Source: Diospyros lotus (taxonomy: Eukaryota; Streptophyta; Magnoliopsida; Ericales; Ebenaceae). Taken from it: DNA of 64,000 nucleotides. Location of the stretch: NCBI RefSeq assembly GCF_014633365.1, contig NC_068345.1:12594058-12658057 (forward strand). The letters are read 5' to 3'. The position numbers and the translations under genes were made by a program. Under the pieces are notes generated by a model. That model had not been told where the DNA came from. It searched no databases and saw nothing but the letters and a program-made list of their open reading frames with translations. How positions within the stretch are numbered: the stretch's first letter is position 1; the number at the start of each line of letters is the position of its first letter. Of the stretch, positions 25,854 through 37,198 are shown in pieces.

Positions 25854-26218
25854 TTATCTACATTTAACCCAAAAAGTATCCAGCTGGTGTTTTTTTTTCC
25901 TTACTATCCTTGATATATATACTACCTTTTCTAAAGTCCCTTACTGACCTTGGGCTCTTAGGGTATTACATTCTCCCCCCCCTGAACACATGACATCCTC
26001 GTCATGTGACTTTACAACTGGTCCCAAATCTTCTCCCCTTTAGGGGATGCCATCCTAGAAGCTTGCCAGGAGTCGCTCCTTATTTAGGCTCTCGCGCCTC
26101 AATGCCACTCCCCATCCTTATTGAATTGCCTTCTTTAAGGGTCAATTATGATACCACCTATAACATCTCGAATCGAGCGATAGGAAGGACCAGATCAACT
26201 TACCCTGATGAGTCTAAG

Positions 26219-26283
26219 CGAACTTCCCAGGGGTCACCCATCTTTGAGCTACCCTAGCTCAAGCACACTTAACTAGGAGTTCT
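26219..26283 (-). promoter_or_regulatory. 5S-rRNA-derived internal pol III promoter-like block (LTR copy 1)
   Basis: The minus strand reads AGTTAAGTGTGCTTGAG (A-box region of 5S), then GATGGGTGACC and CTGGGAAGT (intermediate element and C-box region) with about normal spacing. The A box differs from 5S by one base in AGTTAAGCGTGC. Whether it still binds TFIIIA cannot be told from sequence. Confidence 0.75.
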
Positions 26284-26477
26284 TTATCCACATTCAGCCT
26301 AAAAGGTATCCAGTTGGTGTAGTTTTCTTCTTTACTATCATTGATATATATACTAGCTTCTCTAGAGTCCTTTACTAACCTTGGGCTCTCAGGGTATTAC
26401 AATATTGGTTTTAGCTGAGCCAAGTATAAAAAGTTAAGTGTGATAGGTTACGCCTGATCCTTGAAAGGCAGTGGTTG

Positions 26478-26722
26478 TGCGTGTATGGTATTGATGTATG
26501 TGTGTTTTTTAATACAGGTTCCACTCACTCTTTTATTGCACCTCGAGTGGTATGTCATGTTCATGTCCTTAGAACTTCATTGCCATATTATTTGATTGTA
26601 ACCACACCAGGGGATGTGATCTTAATGGGTAGTGGAGTATTTAAAGATTGCAAGATTAAGGTTCACGACAAGTTATCCTAGCTGCCAATTGTTATGTATC
26701 GGGGTATTAAACTAATGAGCTC
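26478..26722 (+). pseudogene. Gypsy aspartic protease fragment (element G2)
   Basis: Translation gives FFNTGSTHSFIAPRV, the retropepsin active-site motif D[ST]G with the catalytic Asp replaced by Asn, followed by LIVTTPGDVI and CKIKVHDKLS as in chromovirus proteases. It then stops and, after YRGIKLMSS, is cut at 26723 by another LTR. The lost aspartate and stop codon show it is inactive. Confidence 0.75.
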
Positions 26723-28980
26723 TGTAATGACCCGCCCTTCCATGAGTTCACTATTTCAGTATTTTTGTTCTATAATTATTTCGAACCCCTAACATACCAT
26801 ATAAAATCCCCTAGAACATATATATTTAGCATTCCAAATGATAAACTAAGGAATGGAAAATTAAATACTTGCGGAAGCAAAATCATAACCTAATGGGATA
26901 TTATAATCGCACACAAAATCAAACCGTATAATATTGTTCCCAACAACCATAAATTACAATATCCGGGAGAAAAAACAACATAAAGCACTGTAACATGCCA
27001 CCTATTATCAAGATTCTCACAACTTTTCCTAGCATGGGTGTATGACTATTACATGACTACCAGTACAATCACATCTCAGTAATGTCCTTTCCTTTCCCAC
27101 TATTCTCTTTACCCGGAACGTTGAATGTTCCAAGGATAAAGTCCAAATTAGAAGATGAATCTTCTATGTGAGGGTTTTAAAAATAATTTTCATGAATGTA
27201 TGATGTATGAACATGAATGAATCGACACCCTAGAATAGCTTTTGTTAGCATTTTAGTCCTGGCATGGAACCCTCGATAGTCACCCCAGCAATCACACATG
27301 GCACGAGATACTTCTATGGTTATTCTGGCAAAAGTCACTTAGGGAAATGCAAGTCACGCTACTAGGGAAAACTCCCATCCCACTATGATTAACATGGACA
27401 ACACGATTATCAATATGCCAATAATTTCATGCCTAAAGTAGTATCACAATTACCGAGACAGTACAAAGTGAAAATTCATATGTATGATAAGATACACATA
27501 AATCACAGAGACTTAGTGAATCCCTTGCAAATTTCATGCTCATTTAGGCAAAATATATCACATATAAATTTTTGGGGAAGACCACTCACCTTGTTCTAGT
27601 TGTTTAAGCTTTCTTGAAATTCATTCATTGCCTCAAGACTCATGCCCTAATATTTTTCTTGACCAAATTTTAGGAAAAATTAATAAAATTAAATTTCTTA
27701 TTTTTCCAAATTTTTTTCCTATTTTTCTTTTTTTTCTTACCTCACGCGTCTACACCCACGCACCTTGTGTGTGTTTCCCAAGCGCCCAAAGCTGGTTGTC
27801 TTCTCCGATTGCCTTATCGTCGCCGGCCACTGGATTTGTTTTGATTACTTGTCTTTCTTCCTCCATCTTGCTCTATTCTTCCCTCAGAACACAATGGGCT
27901 CATTGGTGGCTTGAAAATCTGACCAAAACACCCTTAAATCTGTCGATTTCAGTGCATCTCCGACAGGTCTTCCGATTTTCTGGTGAAGCTTCGAAACCCT
28001 GTCAAACCAACACCAAAATCCCTCAAACTCTCCAAAAATTATCTCCCTCACTTGGAGAACAAAAGCCCTCTATCACTTTCCCCCAATTTTTTCTCGAATA
28101 CTCAAATTTCTTGGTTAAAGCTTGGTAAAAACTCTTGGCCATAACCCACCTATTTATAGCCATTTCTAGCTAATTTATTGGCCAATCCGATAGCTTCCTT
28201 GCATCGGTCATCTTCCCCTAGGCCTTGATGGCCTAACCCCCTTTCTGGACCCTTGTTAGCAATTTGATGAACGAGAAAAATTCGGAACGGTAAAAGTACG
28301 AGTATTATTCGGCTTGATATATTTTAAATACGGTCAAAAATTTAGTCAAATATTCCTCATTCAAAAAATATTCGGTAAAGACTTAATTTGTGTTTAATAA
28401 GTTTCAAATGAATAAATTCGGCAATAAAAATTCAACATATTATATATATATACACACAAACATATTCCTAATAAATAGAAAAATAGCTCATTAAACATTA
28501 AAATATAATTCTATATTTTTACCAATATTACAAAATAAGAATTGTTAAGACATGATAGAGACATGAGACATATGTATGGGAGGAATGAATAATAATATTC
28601 ATTAATATTTAAAAATAACTAAGGGAGATGTGGGTGGAATTGGAAAGTGGGAAACTAGAAACAAGGAGTCATGTTTCTTTAATGGTGATTATAAATATAT
28701 TAAATAATAAAACCATCATGAGCCATTAGTTATAGAATAATGCTACATTCCCCTTTTAAGCTACCTTCTGGACTACCTATTCATTTTTGCAATATTTTTA
28801 AATATTTAAATCATAAAACTAAATAATAATAAATTTATAGTACATTTTCTCTCGTAGTTTAGTTTAGTTTAAATATTTTTAGTTTATTTTAAATAATTTA
28901 ATTTAGTTTAAATATTTTTGTAACTTAATAAATATTTTTCTTTTATCCAAAACAGCTTTTCGGTTTTTCCTCCACTCGTC
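26723..28980 (-). mobile_element. Gypsy LTR-like segment, minus orientation, right end not resolved
   Basis: Left end TGTAATGACCCGCCC corresponds to a minus-strand LTR end GGGCGGGTCATTACA. The body has blocks shared by the other minus-strand gypsy LTRs of the window, such as CTTGCGGAAGCAAA (26870) like ACGGAAGCAAATT at 10120, and a T/C-rich tract at 27690-28130. The expected LTR start (GGTCGTTACA on this strand) is not found to the right, so the segment is probably truncated around 28.9 kb. The 28280-28980 part is AT-rich with nothing recognisable. Confidence 0.5.
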
Positions 28981-28984
28981 TCCG

Positions 28985-29480
28985 AATTTTCCATAGAGGC
29001 TATCACGATATCATTTTGGAGATTTTGCAAACTGAACTAAAAGATAGCATAAACTGGAAATACATAAAGTCATAATAATTAGATATCCCAGGTTACACAA
29101 CATTGAAAAAGGCAATCATAAAATACACACATGGAATCCACAACGTAGTAATCTAATTCTCCATATGCTCATTGATGATTTCGGCCAAACACAACAGCTC
29201 CAAGCTCATCAACAGATTCCAGTTCTCCATATGGCCATTGGCAGCTGCTAGCGTCAACCGGGTTTATATCATCCACGAAGAATGATCCATTTTCACCATA
29301 TAGAATATGTCCAAAACTGGGTTTTGGGAGAACCCAATTTGGAACACCTTGCAGGATTGGAAACAAGCTAGCAAACAAAAATTCCTACAATAATGCGATC
29401 TGAATTTGCAGACAGATAACCTGCTGTTGGAGGGCAAACATGTGGGAAACACAACCATATATTCAACCGGTCTATATTCA
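28985..29480 (-). pseudogene. Unrecognised gene-like fragment (last exon and 3' UTR?)
   Basis: On the minus strand a frame of about 60 codons ends at a TGA at 29169-29171: GVPNWVLPKPSFGHILYGE, then GSFFVDDINPVDASSCQWP and YGELESVDELGAVVFGRN. Composition and codon texture look like real protein code, unlike the AT-rich LTR sequence on its left and the gypsy code on its right. The sequence after the stop resembles a plant 3' UTR. I do not recognise the protein. It may be a host gene piece carried in or trapped between the flanking retroelements; equally it could be unrecognised retroelement sequence. Confidence 0.35.
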
Positions 29481-29594
29481 ATGATTCTTGTTATCTAGCA
29501 TGGGTCGAGGACCAGAAAGTTTGTTTTTGAGTTTGATGAGTTGGTGTAAGGTACCAAGACAGTAGCCCAAGGTGAGGAAGAGTTTACAGTTTTG

Positions 29595-32500
29595 ACTATA
29601 TAAGCCTCAGAGTTGGTGTCCACTGAAGCTAAGAATGATGTTAAATTCCAGAGAGGATTGTGTGTTGATATTTGCCACGCTTTTGGAAGAACTCAGAGTG
29701 TGGATTATGCCATGGTAGTTTAGCAAGAGTATGATATCAAGAGAAATGTTTGAGAATTGTGAGATCGAGGTACATGATAAGAAGCTATTTGGAGACTTAG
29801 AAATTCTTGACGTTAGGGATTTTGATTTGATCCTTGGCATGGATTGGTTGTCACGGCATTATGCAAGAGTTGACCATTGATGGAAGATTATAGACTTTGA
29901 TCTACCTCGATAGCCGGTTCAGATATATAGAGGAGTCAAGCCTATGGCTATGATTCCAATTATCTCAGTGATGAAATTAGAGAAGTTGATGCGTGATGGA
30001 ACTAAGGTTTACCTAGTTTTTGTTTCCTCAGATGAGGGAAGCAAGAAGAAGTTGTTTGAGGTGCCAGTAGTATGAGATTTCTCATATGCTTTCCTTGATG
30101 AATTACAAGGATTACCTCCTCAGAGAGGAGCAGAGTTTACTATTGAGTTATTGCCTAGTATACAGCCTATTTCTAAGGATCCATATCGAATGGCACCTGA
30201 TAAGCTAAAGGAGTTGAAGGCCCAGTTAGAGGAATTAATAGAGAAGGGTTTCATTCGACCCAGATCATCCCTATAGGGCGTACCAGTATTATTCGTGAGA
30301 AAGAAAGATGGATCTTTGAGGTTGTGCTAAGATTATTGCCAGTTGAATCAGGTGATAGTGAAGAATAAGTATCCTTTACCTCGAGTGGATGACTTATTAG
30401 ACCGGTTGCAAGGAGCTAAAGTGTTATCAAAGATAAACTTAAGATTAGGTTACCATCAGGTGCGAGTCAGAGATGATGAGATTCAGAAGATTATTTTTAG
30501 GACTCACTAAGGACACTATGAGTTTGTGGTGATGCCATTTGGCTTAACGAATGCTCCAGTTGTTTTCATGGATTTGATTAATCGAGTTCTACGAGAGTAC
30601 CGAGATTGCTTCATTATTGTCTTCATAGATGATATTTTAGTTACTCACCCAGTGTAAAAGAGCATATAGAGCATCTTACTTTGGAACTATAGAGGCTTAG
30701 AGAAGAGCAATTGTACGTCAAGTTCAGCAAGTGTGAGTTTTGGCTCACTCAGATTGGATTTCTAGGTCATGTGGTGTCTAGAGACGGTATTTCAGTGGAT
30801 CCAGAGAAGACTAAAGTAGTTATAGATTGGCCGAGCCCGACGATAGTGACAAAGATACGTAGTTTTCTAGGTCTTGCAAGCTATTATAGGCAATTCATTG
30901 AGAGATTTGTTCGTTTATCTTCCTCTATGACTAAGATAACAAGAAAATGAGAGAAGTTTGAATGGAATGTCGCGAATGAACGTGTTTTCTAGGAATTAAA
31001 CCAGAAGTTGACTACTACGCCAGTTTTAGCCATTCCAAGAAGTGGAGAGAAATACTCCATTTATAGTGATGCATCCTATTCAGGTTTGGGTTGCGTATTG
31101 ATGCAAGAAGGTCGAGTTAATGCTTATGCATCCAGACAATTGAAGAAACACGAGGTGAATTACCCCACTCATGATTTGGAGTTGGTAGCAATAATATTTG
31201 CATTGAAGATATGACAACACTATTTATATGGTGAGAAGGTTTAGATTTATACAGATCATAAGAGTTTACATTATCTTTTGTCTGAAAAAGAACTGAACAT
31301 GAGGCAGAGATGTTGGGTCGAGTTATTTAAAGACTTCGATTGTGAGATTCTATACCATCTAGGAAAGGCTAATGTAGTAGCCGATACTTTGAGTCGGCGA
31401 GGAGCTTTTATAGCTATGATGATGGTTTAAGAATGGAAGTTATTAGAGAAATTAAGTGCTTTATCTATTTTAACCCCAGAGGATAGTATGGTGATGAGTT
31501 GCGCTTATACGAGGGTGCAACCCGAGTTTTTTGATTTACTCAAGAACCAGCAATCAGAAGATGAAAAGTTGGCACAGATTTAAGCAGATATTGAGAAATT
31601 TTCTCCTTTGAGATATACTCTATGGAGTGATGGTATACTTTTATTTCAGGGATGTATTTGTATACTCGATGATAGAAATCTTAAGTAAGAGATTTTGAAT
31701 GAAGAAAGATATAGCCAAAAAATATTTTATAAGGTTTAGTATGCTAGTAAGTTAAAATGGAATATCAGAAACCCGTAAGTTTATTTCCATTGCCTATTCC
31801 AGAGTGGAAATGAGATAATGTTACTATGGATTTTGTGATGGGTTTACCCAGGATGACTAGAGGCTATGATGCTATATGGGTGATTGTTGACAGTTTGACT
31901 AAATCAGCCCATTTTCTACCTATTAAGAAGGCTTATCCATTGAATAGATTTGCAAGAATTTATATTGAGGAGATCGTGAAGTGACATGGTGTTCCATCCA
32001 GTATTGTATTAGATCGAGGTCCTCGTTTCACTTCTCATTTTTGGGGAGCTTTGCATGATGCATTGAGATCTCAATTGAAGTTCAACACAACATTTCATCA
32101 TTAGACAGACGGTTAGTCGGAAAGGACTATTAAGACTCTCAAGGACATGTTGAGAGCTTGTGTTCTAGATTTTCAAAGTAGTTGGGATGAGCATCTACCT
32201 TTGGTAGAATTTGTCTACAATAATAGTTTCTATTCAAGTATTGGAATGTCCGTAAGAGGCTTTGTATGGGCGACCATATCGATCACCAATATGTTGGAAA
32301 GAGATTGGTGATAGGGCTTTATTATGTCTTGAAATTATTGAGCAGACATCAGAAAAGATTCGAGTTATCAAAGCTATAATGAAAACGGCACAAGACAGAC
32401 AGAAGAGCTATGCAGATAAGTGACGACAAGACCTCTAGTTTGAGGTAGGCGACCATGTTTGATTAAGAGTCATGCCTATTAAAGGGTGTGCAGATTTGGT

Positions 32501-32911
32501 GTAACAGGGAAACTTAGTCCCCATTACATTGCTCCATCTGAGATTTTGAGATGGATTGGGACTTTGGCATATGAGTTAGCTTTGCCACCTCAGTTGTCCC
32601 ATGTCCATAACGTGTTTCACATTTTGATATTGAGGAAGTATGTGCTAGATCCTCAGCATGTGATTGATTTTCAGAATCTTGAGGTCAAACAAGACGTATC
32701 TTATGAAGAGATGCCTACCAGTATTCTAGAGTGAAAAGAAAAATTTTTGAGGAATCGATCAATTCCTCTCGTGAAAAGTGCAATGGCAGTGACACTCGTC
32801 AGAAGAGGCGACGTGAGAATAAAAAGAAGAGATGAGGAGTCTTTACCCCTCGTTGTTTGAGTAACCAAGTACGAATTTGGAGGACCAAATTCTTTTAAGG
32901 AGGGGAGAAAT
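29595..32911 (+). pseudogene. Ty3/gypsy chromovirus polyprotein (element G1), decayed
   Basis: Domains in normal order: protease C terminus (FDLILGMDWLSRHYA, 29820-29875), RT ([44 protein letters not shown], catalytic IVFIDDILV at about 30616-30640), the RT/RNase H linker ([19 protein letters not shown]), RNase H ([27 protein letters not shown]), integrase (MDFVMGLPR, SIVLDRGPRFTSHFWG, then QTDG altered) and the C-terminal segment (RFGVTGKLSPHYIAP, SHVHNVFHILILRKYV). The last 60 codons match the short chromodomain tail (KEKFLRNRSIPLVK), frameshifted. Many stops. A purine tract AAGGAGGGGAGA at 32897-32908 ends the region, directly before the LTR. Confidence 0.9.
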
Positions 32912-33688
32912 TGTAACGACCCGTTAGAGGGCCCAATATTTATTCAAGAATGATTTAATTAATTGTTGAAGTATTTGATTAAGCAATTTTGCCAATTAAT
33001 TATTTAATGTGGCAATTTCGAGATTTTGAAGGAAAAGAATAGCATTTATTTCTTTTTAATTTTGGAGTTTAAAAGAATTTGCCAAGGTGGCAATTTAGAT
33101 TTTTAATTAAGAGAATAGTATATAAATAGCATTTAAAGAGCATTTAATTCTAGTTATTTATTTTAGAAATTAAATGCAAGGGCATGAAGGTGATTTTGGA
33201 GTTTTATTATTATTTGAGAGTTTTAATAATAATTTTTGTATTATTATTAATTAAGTGGGACTATGTATTTAAAGAAGAATGAGAATCCATGTATGAGATG
33301 GATTTGGATTAAGAGTCTCCTAGTCCCAATAGGAGAAGATTTTGAGACTCTCCAAGTTCAATTGGGAGAGGGATTCCAAGTTATAAAAGCAAAGAGATCT
33401 AGGACTTTATGTCTATATATAGAGCCCATTAACTTAGCTTTTCTTCACGCCGTGTGAAGAACAGAAAGGCCAAGAGATAGCAGAGGCTTACTAGAGTCTT
33501 CAGGATCACTCCAGGGTTCGATCAAAGAGTTCTATCAGGCAAGTATTCTTCCTATAATCCCTTCCATTACAGGTTCATATCAGTTTTGATTTCAAATTAT
33601 TCCAGTTCTTCGTTGTAGTTTTCAGATTTATATCAGTAAGTAGAGACGTATATATATATATATGCGTTTAACGGTGAAGTTATGAGTA

Positions 33689-33990
33689 AGTTCTATTAGT
33701 CCTTATCCATTTTGGATTGCTAGTTCTATTAATCCTTATCCATTTTGGATTGCAAGTTCTATTAATCCTTATCCATTTTGGATTACAAGTTCCATTAATC
33801 CTCATCCATTTTGGATTGCAAGTTCCATTAATCCTCATCCATTTTGGATTACAAGTTCCATTAATCCTCATCCATTTTGGATTGCAAGTTCCATTAATCC
33901 TCATCCATTTTGGATTGCAAGTTCCATTAATCCTCATCCATTTTGGATTGCAAGTTCCATTAATCCTTATCCATTTTGGATTGCAAGTTC
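33689..33990 (+). repeat. Minisatellite, 33-bp unit, nine copies
   Basis: Nine tandem copies of a unit containing AATCCTCATCCATTTTGG (or the TTAT variant) followed by ATTGCAAGTTC. Copies differ by one to three bases, with the outer copies forming the CTTATCC variant and the inner ones CTCATCC. Because the unit is a multiple of three, both strands give long repetitive open frames, which are by-products and not genes. Confidence 0.95.
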
Positions 33991-34012
33991 TATTACTCTA
34001 AGTTCTAATATT

Positions 34013-34350
34013 CGGATACCTTGTATCGTATCCGGATGTATCTAAAGTTCTTCGAGTATGATATCCGGATGGTTTGTTTATACATCCAAAAAGGTCAAGA
34101 TAATATCCGGATGTCTCACCTAATATCCGGATGCCTCCCTCAAAAGTTAAATTTTTCATTCGAATAGTCCCCAGTTATATCCAAATGCATCAGTGAGATA
34201 TCCGGATGACCAGAATCATATACGGATGTCCTAGTTCATATCTAAATACTTCCCAGTATATTCGAATAGCTTCTGCCTTGAATGTTAGTGTATCCGGATG
34301 AGCCTTCTTCATATCCGGATGTCTTTCATCATATCCGGATATCCTTCCTG
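34013..34350 (+). repeat. Dispersed TATCCGGATG word array in the G1 LTR
   Basis: About eleven copies or near copies of ATATCCGGATG in some 340 bp, spaced irregularly at 15-45 bp, all in one orientation, with unrelated spacers. The core TCCGGA is palindromic. This is not a tandem satellite and could be a cluster of protein-binding sites in the LTR. Confidence 0.7.
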
Positions 34351-35382
34351 ATATCCCGATGACTTTTCCAGAAATCCAATTTAGCTTCCAGTGAGTCCTA
34401 ATTCAAGTTTAATTCAATTAATGTATTCAATACCTTCCAACATTGAATTCATAAGCCAGAACATGACAAGTTAATCATACCCATACCCTAAATCATAGTT
34501 CATTGAATCTTTGTATTCTAATATATAGATGAAGATCATATCATGTTCAACATTATTATAACATGATCAGCATTATTTTGTGAGATTATGTGCATACATT
34601 TTGATATGAGCATTGAGCATGACTTTATATGGAGCACTACATATCGTGTGCTAGCATTTATGTGAGCATTGCATTGCATTATGCGCGCCAGGCGGCTTGT
34701 CCACGGGGATCCCATCAGTTTCAGTTTCAACTCAGTTTATGAGTTGCCCGCCTGGGGGCTACCAGGGGGCTAGGGGCATATTGCCCACAGTATATGCTTA
34801 CAGTTTTTATATATGCAGGTTTCAGATCAGACAAGTATGTATTATCATATTATATGGGCCTATGAGCCAAAGTTGCATACCTGCATTTAGTTTACAGTTT
34901 ATGTGCATTATATTTTTATGAATGCAAACAGACAGTGATTATACAGTACAAGTTCAGTGAGTTATTTATCAGTATCGATATTTTTCGATTCAGCTCCAGT
35001 ATTCTTTCCAGCTTATTATTTGCTGAGCTTTTGTAGCTCACCTTGTACTCTTCACCCCTCCAGGTTCTAGCAGGGGAGTATCAGATTGGGGCCTAGCAGC
35101 AGTATTCAGTAGTGTGTGTACGTGGAGCCACTCAAGATAAAAGATGTCTGGGAGTCTGTTGAGTTCTATAGAGTTTTCTCAGATTAGATCTATTTTATAT
35201 TTTAGTTAAGGGATTGTTCCTTAGACAGAGTTTGTGCTTTTCAGTCTGTATTGACTTAGAGTTTTTATTTCAGTTGATTGAGATACTCATTCATGGTATC
35301 AGATTTCAGTTTATCAGCCAGTTTATTTTATTATCCCCAGTAGCACCTCTTCTCGGTTAGTTCTAGGAGAGGGGGTGTTACA

Positions 35383-36945
35383 CTACTTGTATAGTGAGAC
35401 TATGGAGATTTACATGGATCATAAGAGTTTGAAATATCTCTTCTCACAGAAGGAATTAAATATGAGACAACGACATGATGGGTAGAGTTATTTAAAGATT
35501 TTGATTGCGAGATCATTTACCACCCAAGGAAGGCCAATGTGGTAACTGATGCTTTGAGCTGACGTGGAGCTTCAATGGTAGTGATGATGGCCCATGAATG
35601 GAGATTATTGGAATAGATGGGTGAGTTATCTATTTCTACTCCCGAGGAAAGACCCATTATATATTGTGGTTTTATGAAGGTGCAGTCAGAATTGGTTGAC
35701 CAAATTTGAGTCCATCAACATAGTGATGTGAAGCTGGCACAAGTTTTAGTAGATGTTGAGAAATTCATTCCCTTGGGTTACAATCAAAGAGGCAATGGCC
35801 TATTGTTATTTCAAGGAAGGATTTATGTGCTAGATGATGAGGGGATAAGGCAAGAGATTTTATCTGAAGCTCACAAATCATGCTACATTATTCATCCCGG
35901 TACAACGAAGATGTATCAGGATCTTCGACGTTAGTTTTGGTGGGACGAAAAAAATGTGGCAAAATTTGTTTTGCATTGTTTAGTGTGTCAACAAGTAAAG
36001 GCAGAACATCGGAAGCCAGCTGGTTTATTGCAATTATTGTAGATCCTAGAATGGAAATGGGATAATATCTCTATGGATTTTGTGACGAGTTTTCCTAGGA
36101 CGACGAAAGGTTATGATGCAATTTGGGTTATAGTTGACAAGCTAACAAAACCCAACCATGTTTGCCAATCAAGAAGACCTTCCCTTTGAATCGCTTGGCA
36201 AAAATGTATATCAAAGAGATTGTGAGGTTGCATGGTATTCCGTCTAGTATTGTATCAGATCATGATCCTTGGTTCACTTCACATTTTTGGGAAGCTTTGC
36301 ACGCTGCCCTGGGGACTAAATTAAAGTTCAGTACTACGTTTCATCCGCAGATTGACGGAAAGACAGAGTGGACCATTAAAACTCTAGAAGATATGTTGAG
36401 GGTATGTGTATTAGATTTTCATGGTAGCTAGGACGATCACTTGTTGTTGGTGGAATTTGCTTACAACAATAGTTATCATTCTATCATCGGGTTGCCACTT
36501 TATAAGGTGCTTTACTGTAGGCCGTGTAGATTGCTTGTGTGCTGGGAGGAGTTGGAGACAAAGCATTATTGGGACTGGAAGTCATTGAGCAAACGTTAGA
36601 GAAAATTCGAACTATAAGGGTCCGAATGAAGGCGACCCAAGATAGACAAAAAAGCTATGTAGATAGGCGACGATGTGACTTAGAGTTCGTCGTTGGAGAC
36701 CATGTGTGGTTGAGAGTGATGCCCATGAACGACGTAGATAGATTCGAAGTCTCAGGAAAGCTCAGTCTCCGTTATATTGGACCATTTGAAATATTGGAGC
36801 AGGTAGGATCCTTAGCTTACCAGTTAGCTTTGTCTCCTCAGTTGGCCAGCGTTCATAATGTTTTTCACATGTTTATGTTGAGGAAATATGTGTTAGATCC
36901 TCAACACATCATTTATATGTGCTATATTTTGGTTAACATGATTTG
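35383..36945 (+). pseudogene. Gypsy chromovirus RNase H-integrase fragment (element G2)
   Basis: Starts mid-RNase H ([33 protein letters not shown]) exactly after the G1 LTR end, then the linker, the HHCC zinc region (HKSCYIIHPGTTKMYQDLRR, 35870-35930), the integrase core ([33 protein letters not shown], then HPQIDGKTEWTIKTLEDML) and the C-terminal domain (GDHVWLRVMPMNDV, LSLRYIGPFEILEQVGSLAY, SVHNVFHMFMLRKYV). The DDE pattern is recognisable, but frameshifts at about 35935, 36160 and 36500 disrupt it. It runs into LTR sequence at about 36912 with loss of the chromodomain tail and purine tract. Confidence 0.85.
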
Positions 36946-37163
36946 AAAAGATATAAGTGTGATAAGTCAAAATGAAATGAAAATTTATGTGTGTTGAAAA
37001 TTCTAAGTCAATGAAAAGGAAAATGTGTGGAAAATTCAAAAACTAAAAGGTTAAAAAGTCAAGCCAAGGGTTAAGTTAGATGTTGGAAAAGTCAAGGGAA
37101 AATGATTATATGTGGAGGTTGAAAAGTCAAAATTCAAAATGGAAGAAAATAAGTGGGTTGCTG

Positions 37164-37198
<35 letters not shown>

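Larger units (their letters stand above)
25728..26401 (-). mobile_element. Cassandra-type TRIM with 5S-rRNA-like LTRs
   Basis: Two direct repeats of 243 bp (25728-25970 and 26159-26401) flank 188 bp with no gene. On the minus strand each repeat holds a block very like plant 5S rRNA from the A box to the C box: AGTTAAGTGTGCTTGAG and GATGGGTGACC followed by TGGGAAGT (complement of about 26219-26283; the left copy is 25787-25853). The minus-strand LTR is followed by a Met-type primer site TGGTATCATAAT (complement of 26145-26156), and a purine tract (complement of 25971-25984) precedes the other LTR. Flanks are GTATT and ATATT. Cassandra is the known TRIM family whose LTRs embed 5S sequence for RNA polymerase III transcription. 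Confidence 0.9.
32912..35382 (+). mobile_element. 3' LTR of gypsy element G1
   Basis: Starts TGTAACGACCCGTTAGAGG after the purine tract and ends GGGGTGTTACA, 2471 bp. It is followed directly by the RNase H code of another gypsy element (G2), so G1 inserted into G2 at CTACT (35383-35387). The LTR holds a 33-bp minisatellite (33689-33990), a cluster of TATCCGGATG words (34013-34350), and the usual late-LTR block around GAGCTTTTGTAGCTCACC (35026). No 5' LTR of G1 was found. Confidence 0.85.

Noticed and set aside
27628..28128. A 166-codon open frame on the + strand
   Set aside because: It lies in the T/C-rich part of a minus-strand gypsy LTR, has no conserved motif, and similar T/C-rich frames occur in the matching part of other LTRs of the window (19000-19600).
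33689..33990. CRISPR-like array
   Set aside because: Units are contiguous with no unique spacers, and the setting is an LTR in a plant genome; it is a minisatellite.
33680..34001. Repetitive frames on both strands (11-residue units)
   Set aside because: They are translations of the 33-bp minisatellite; both strands are open only because the unit length is a multiple of three.
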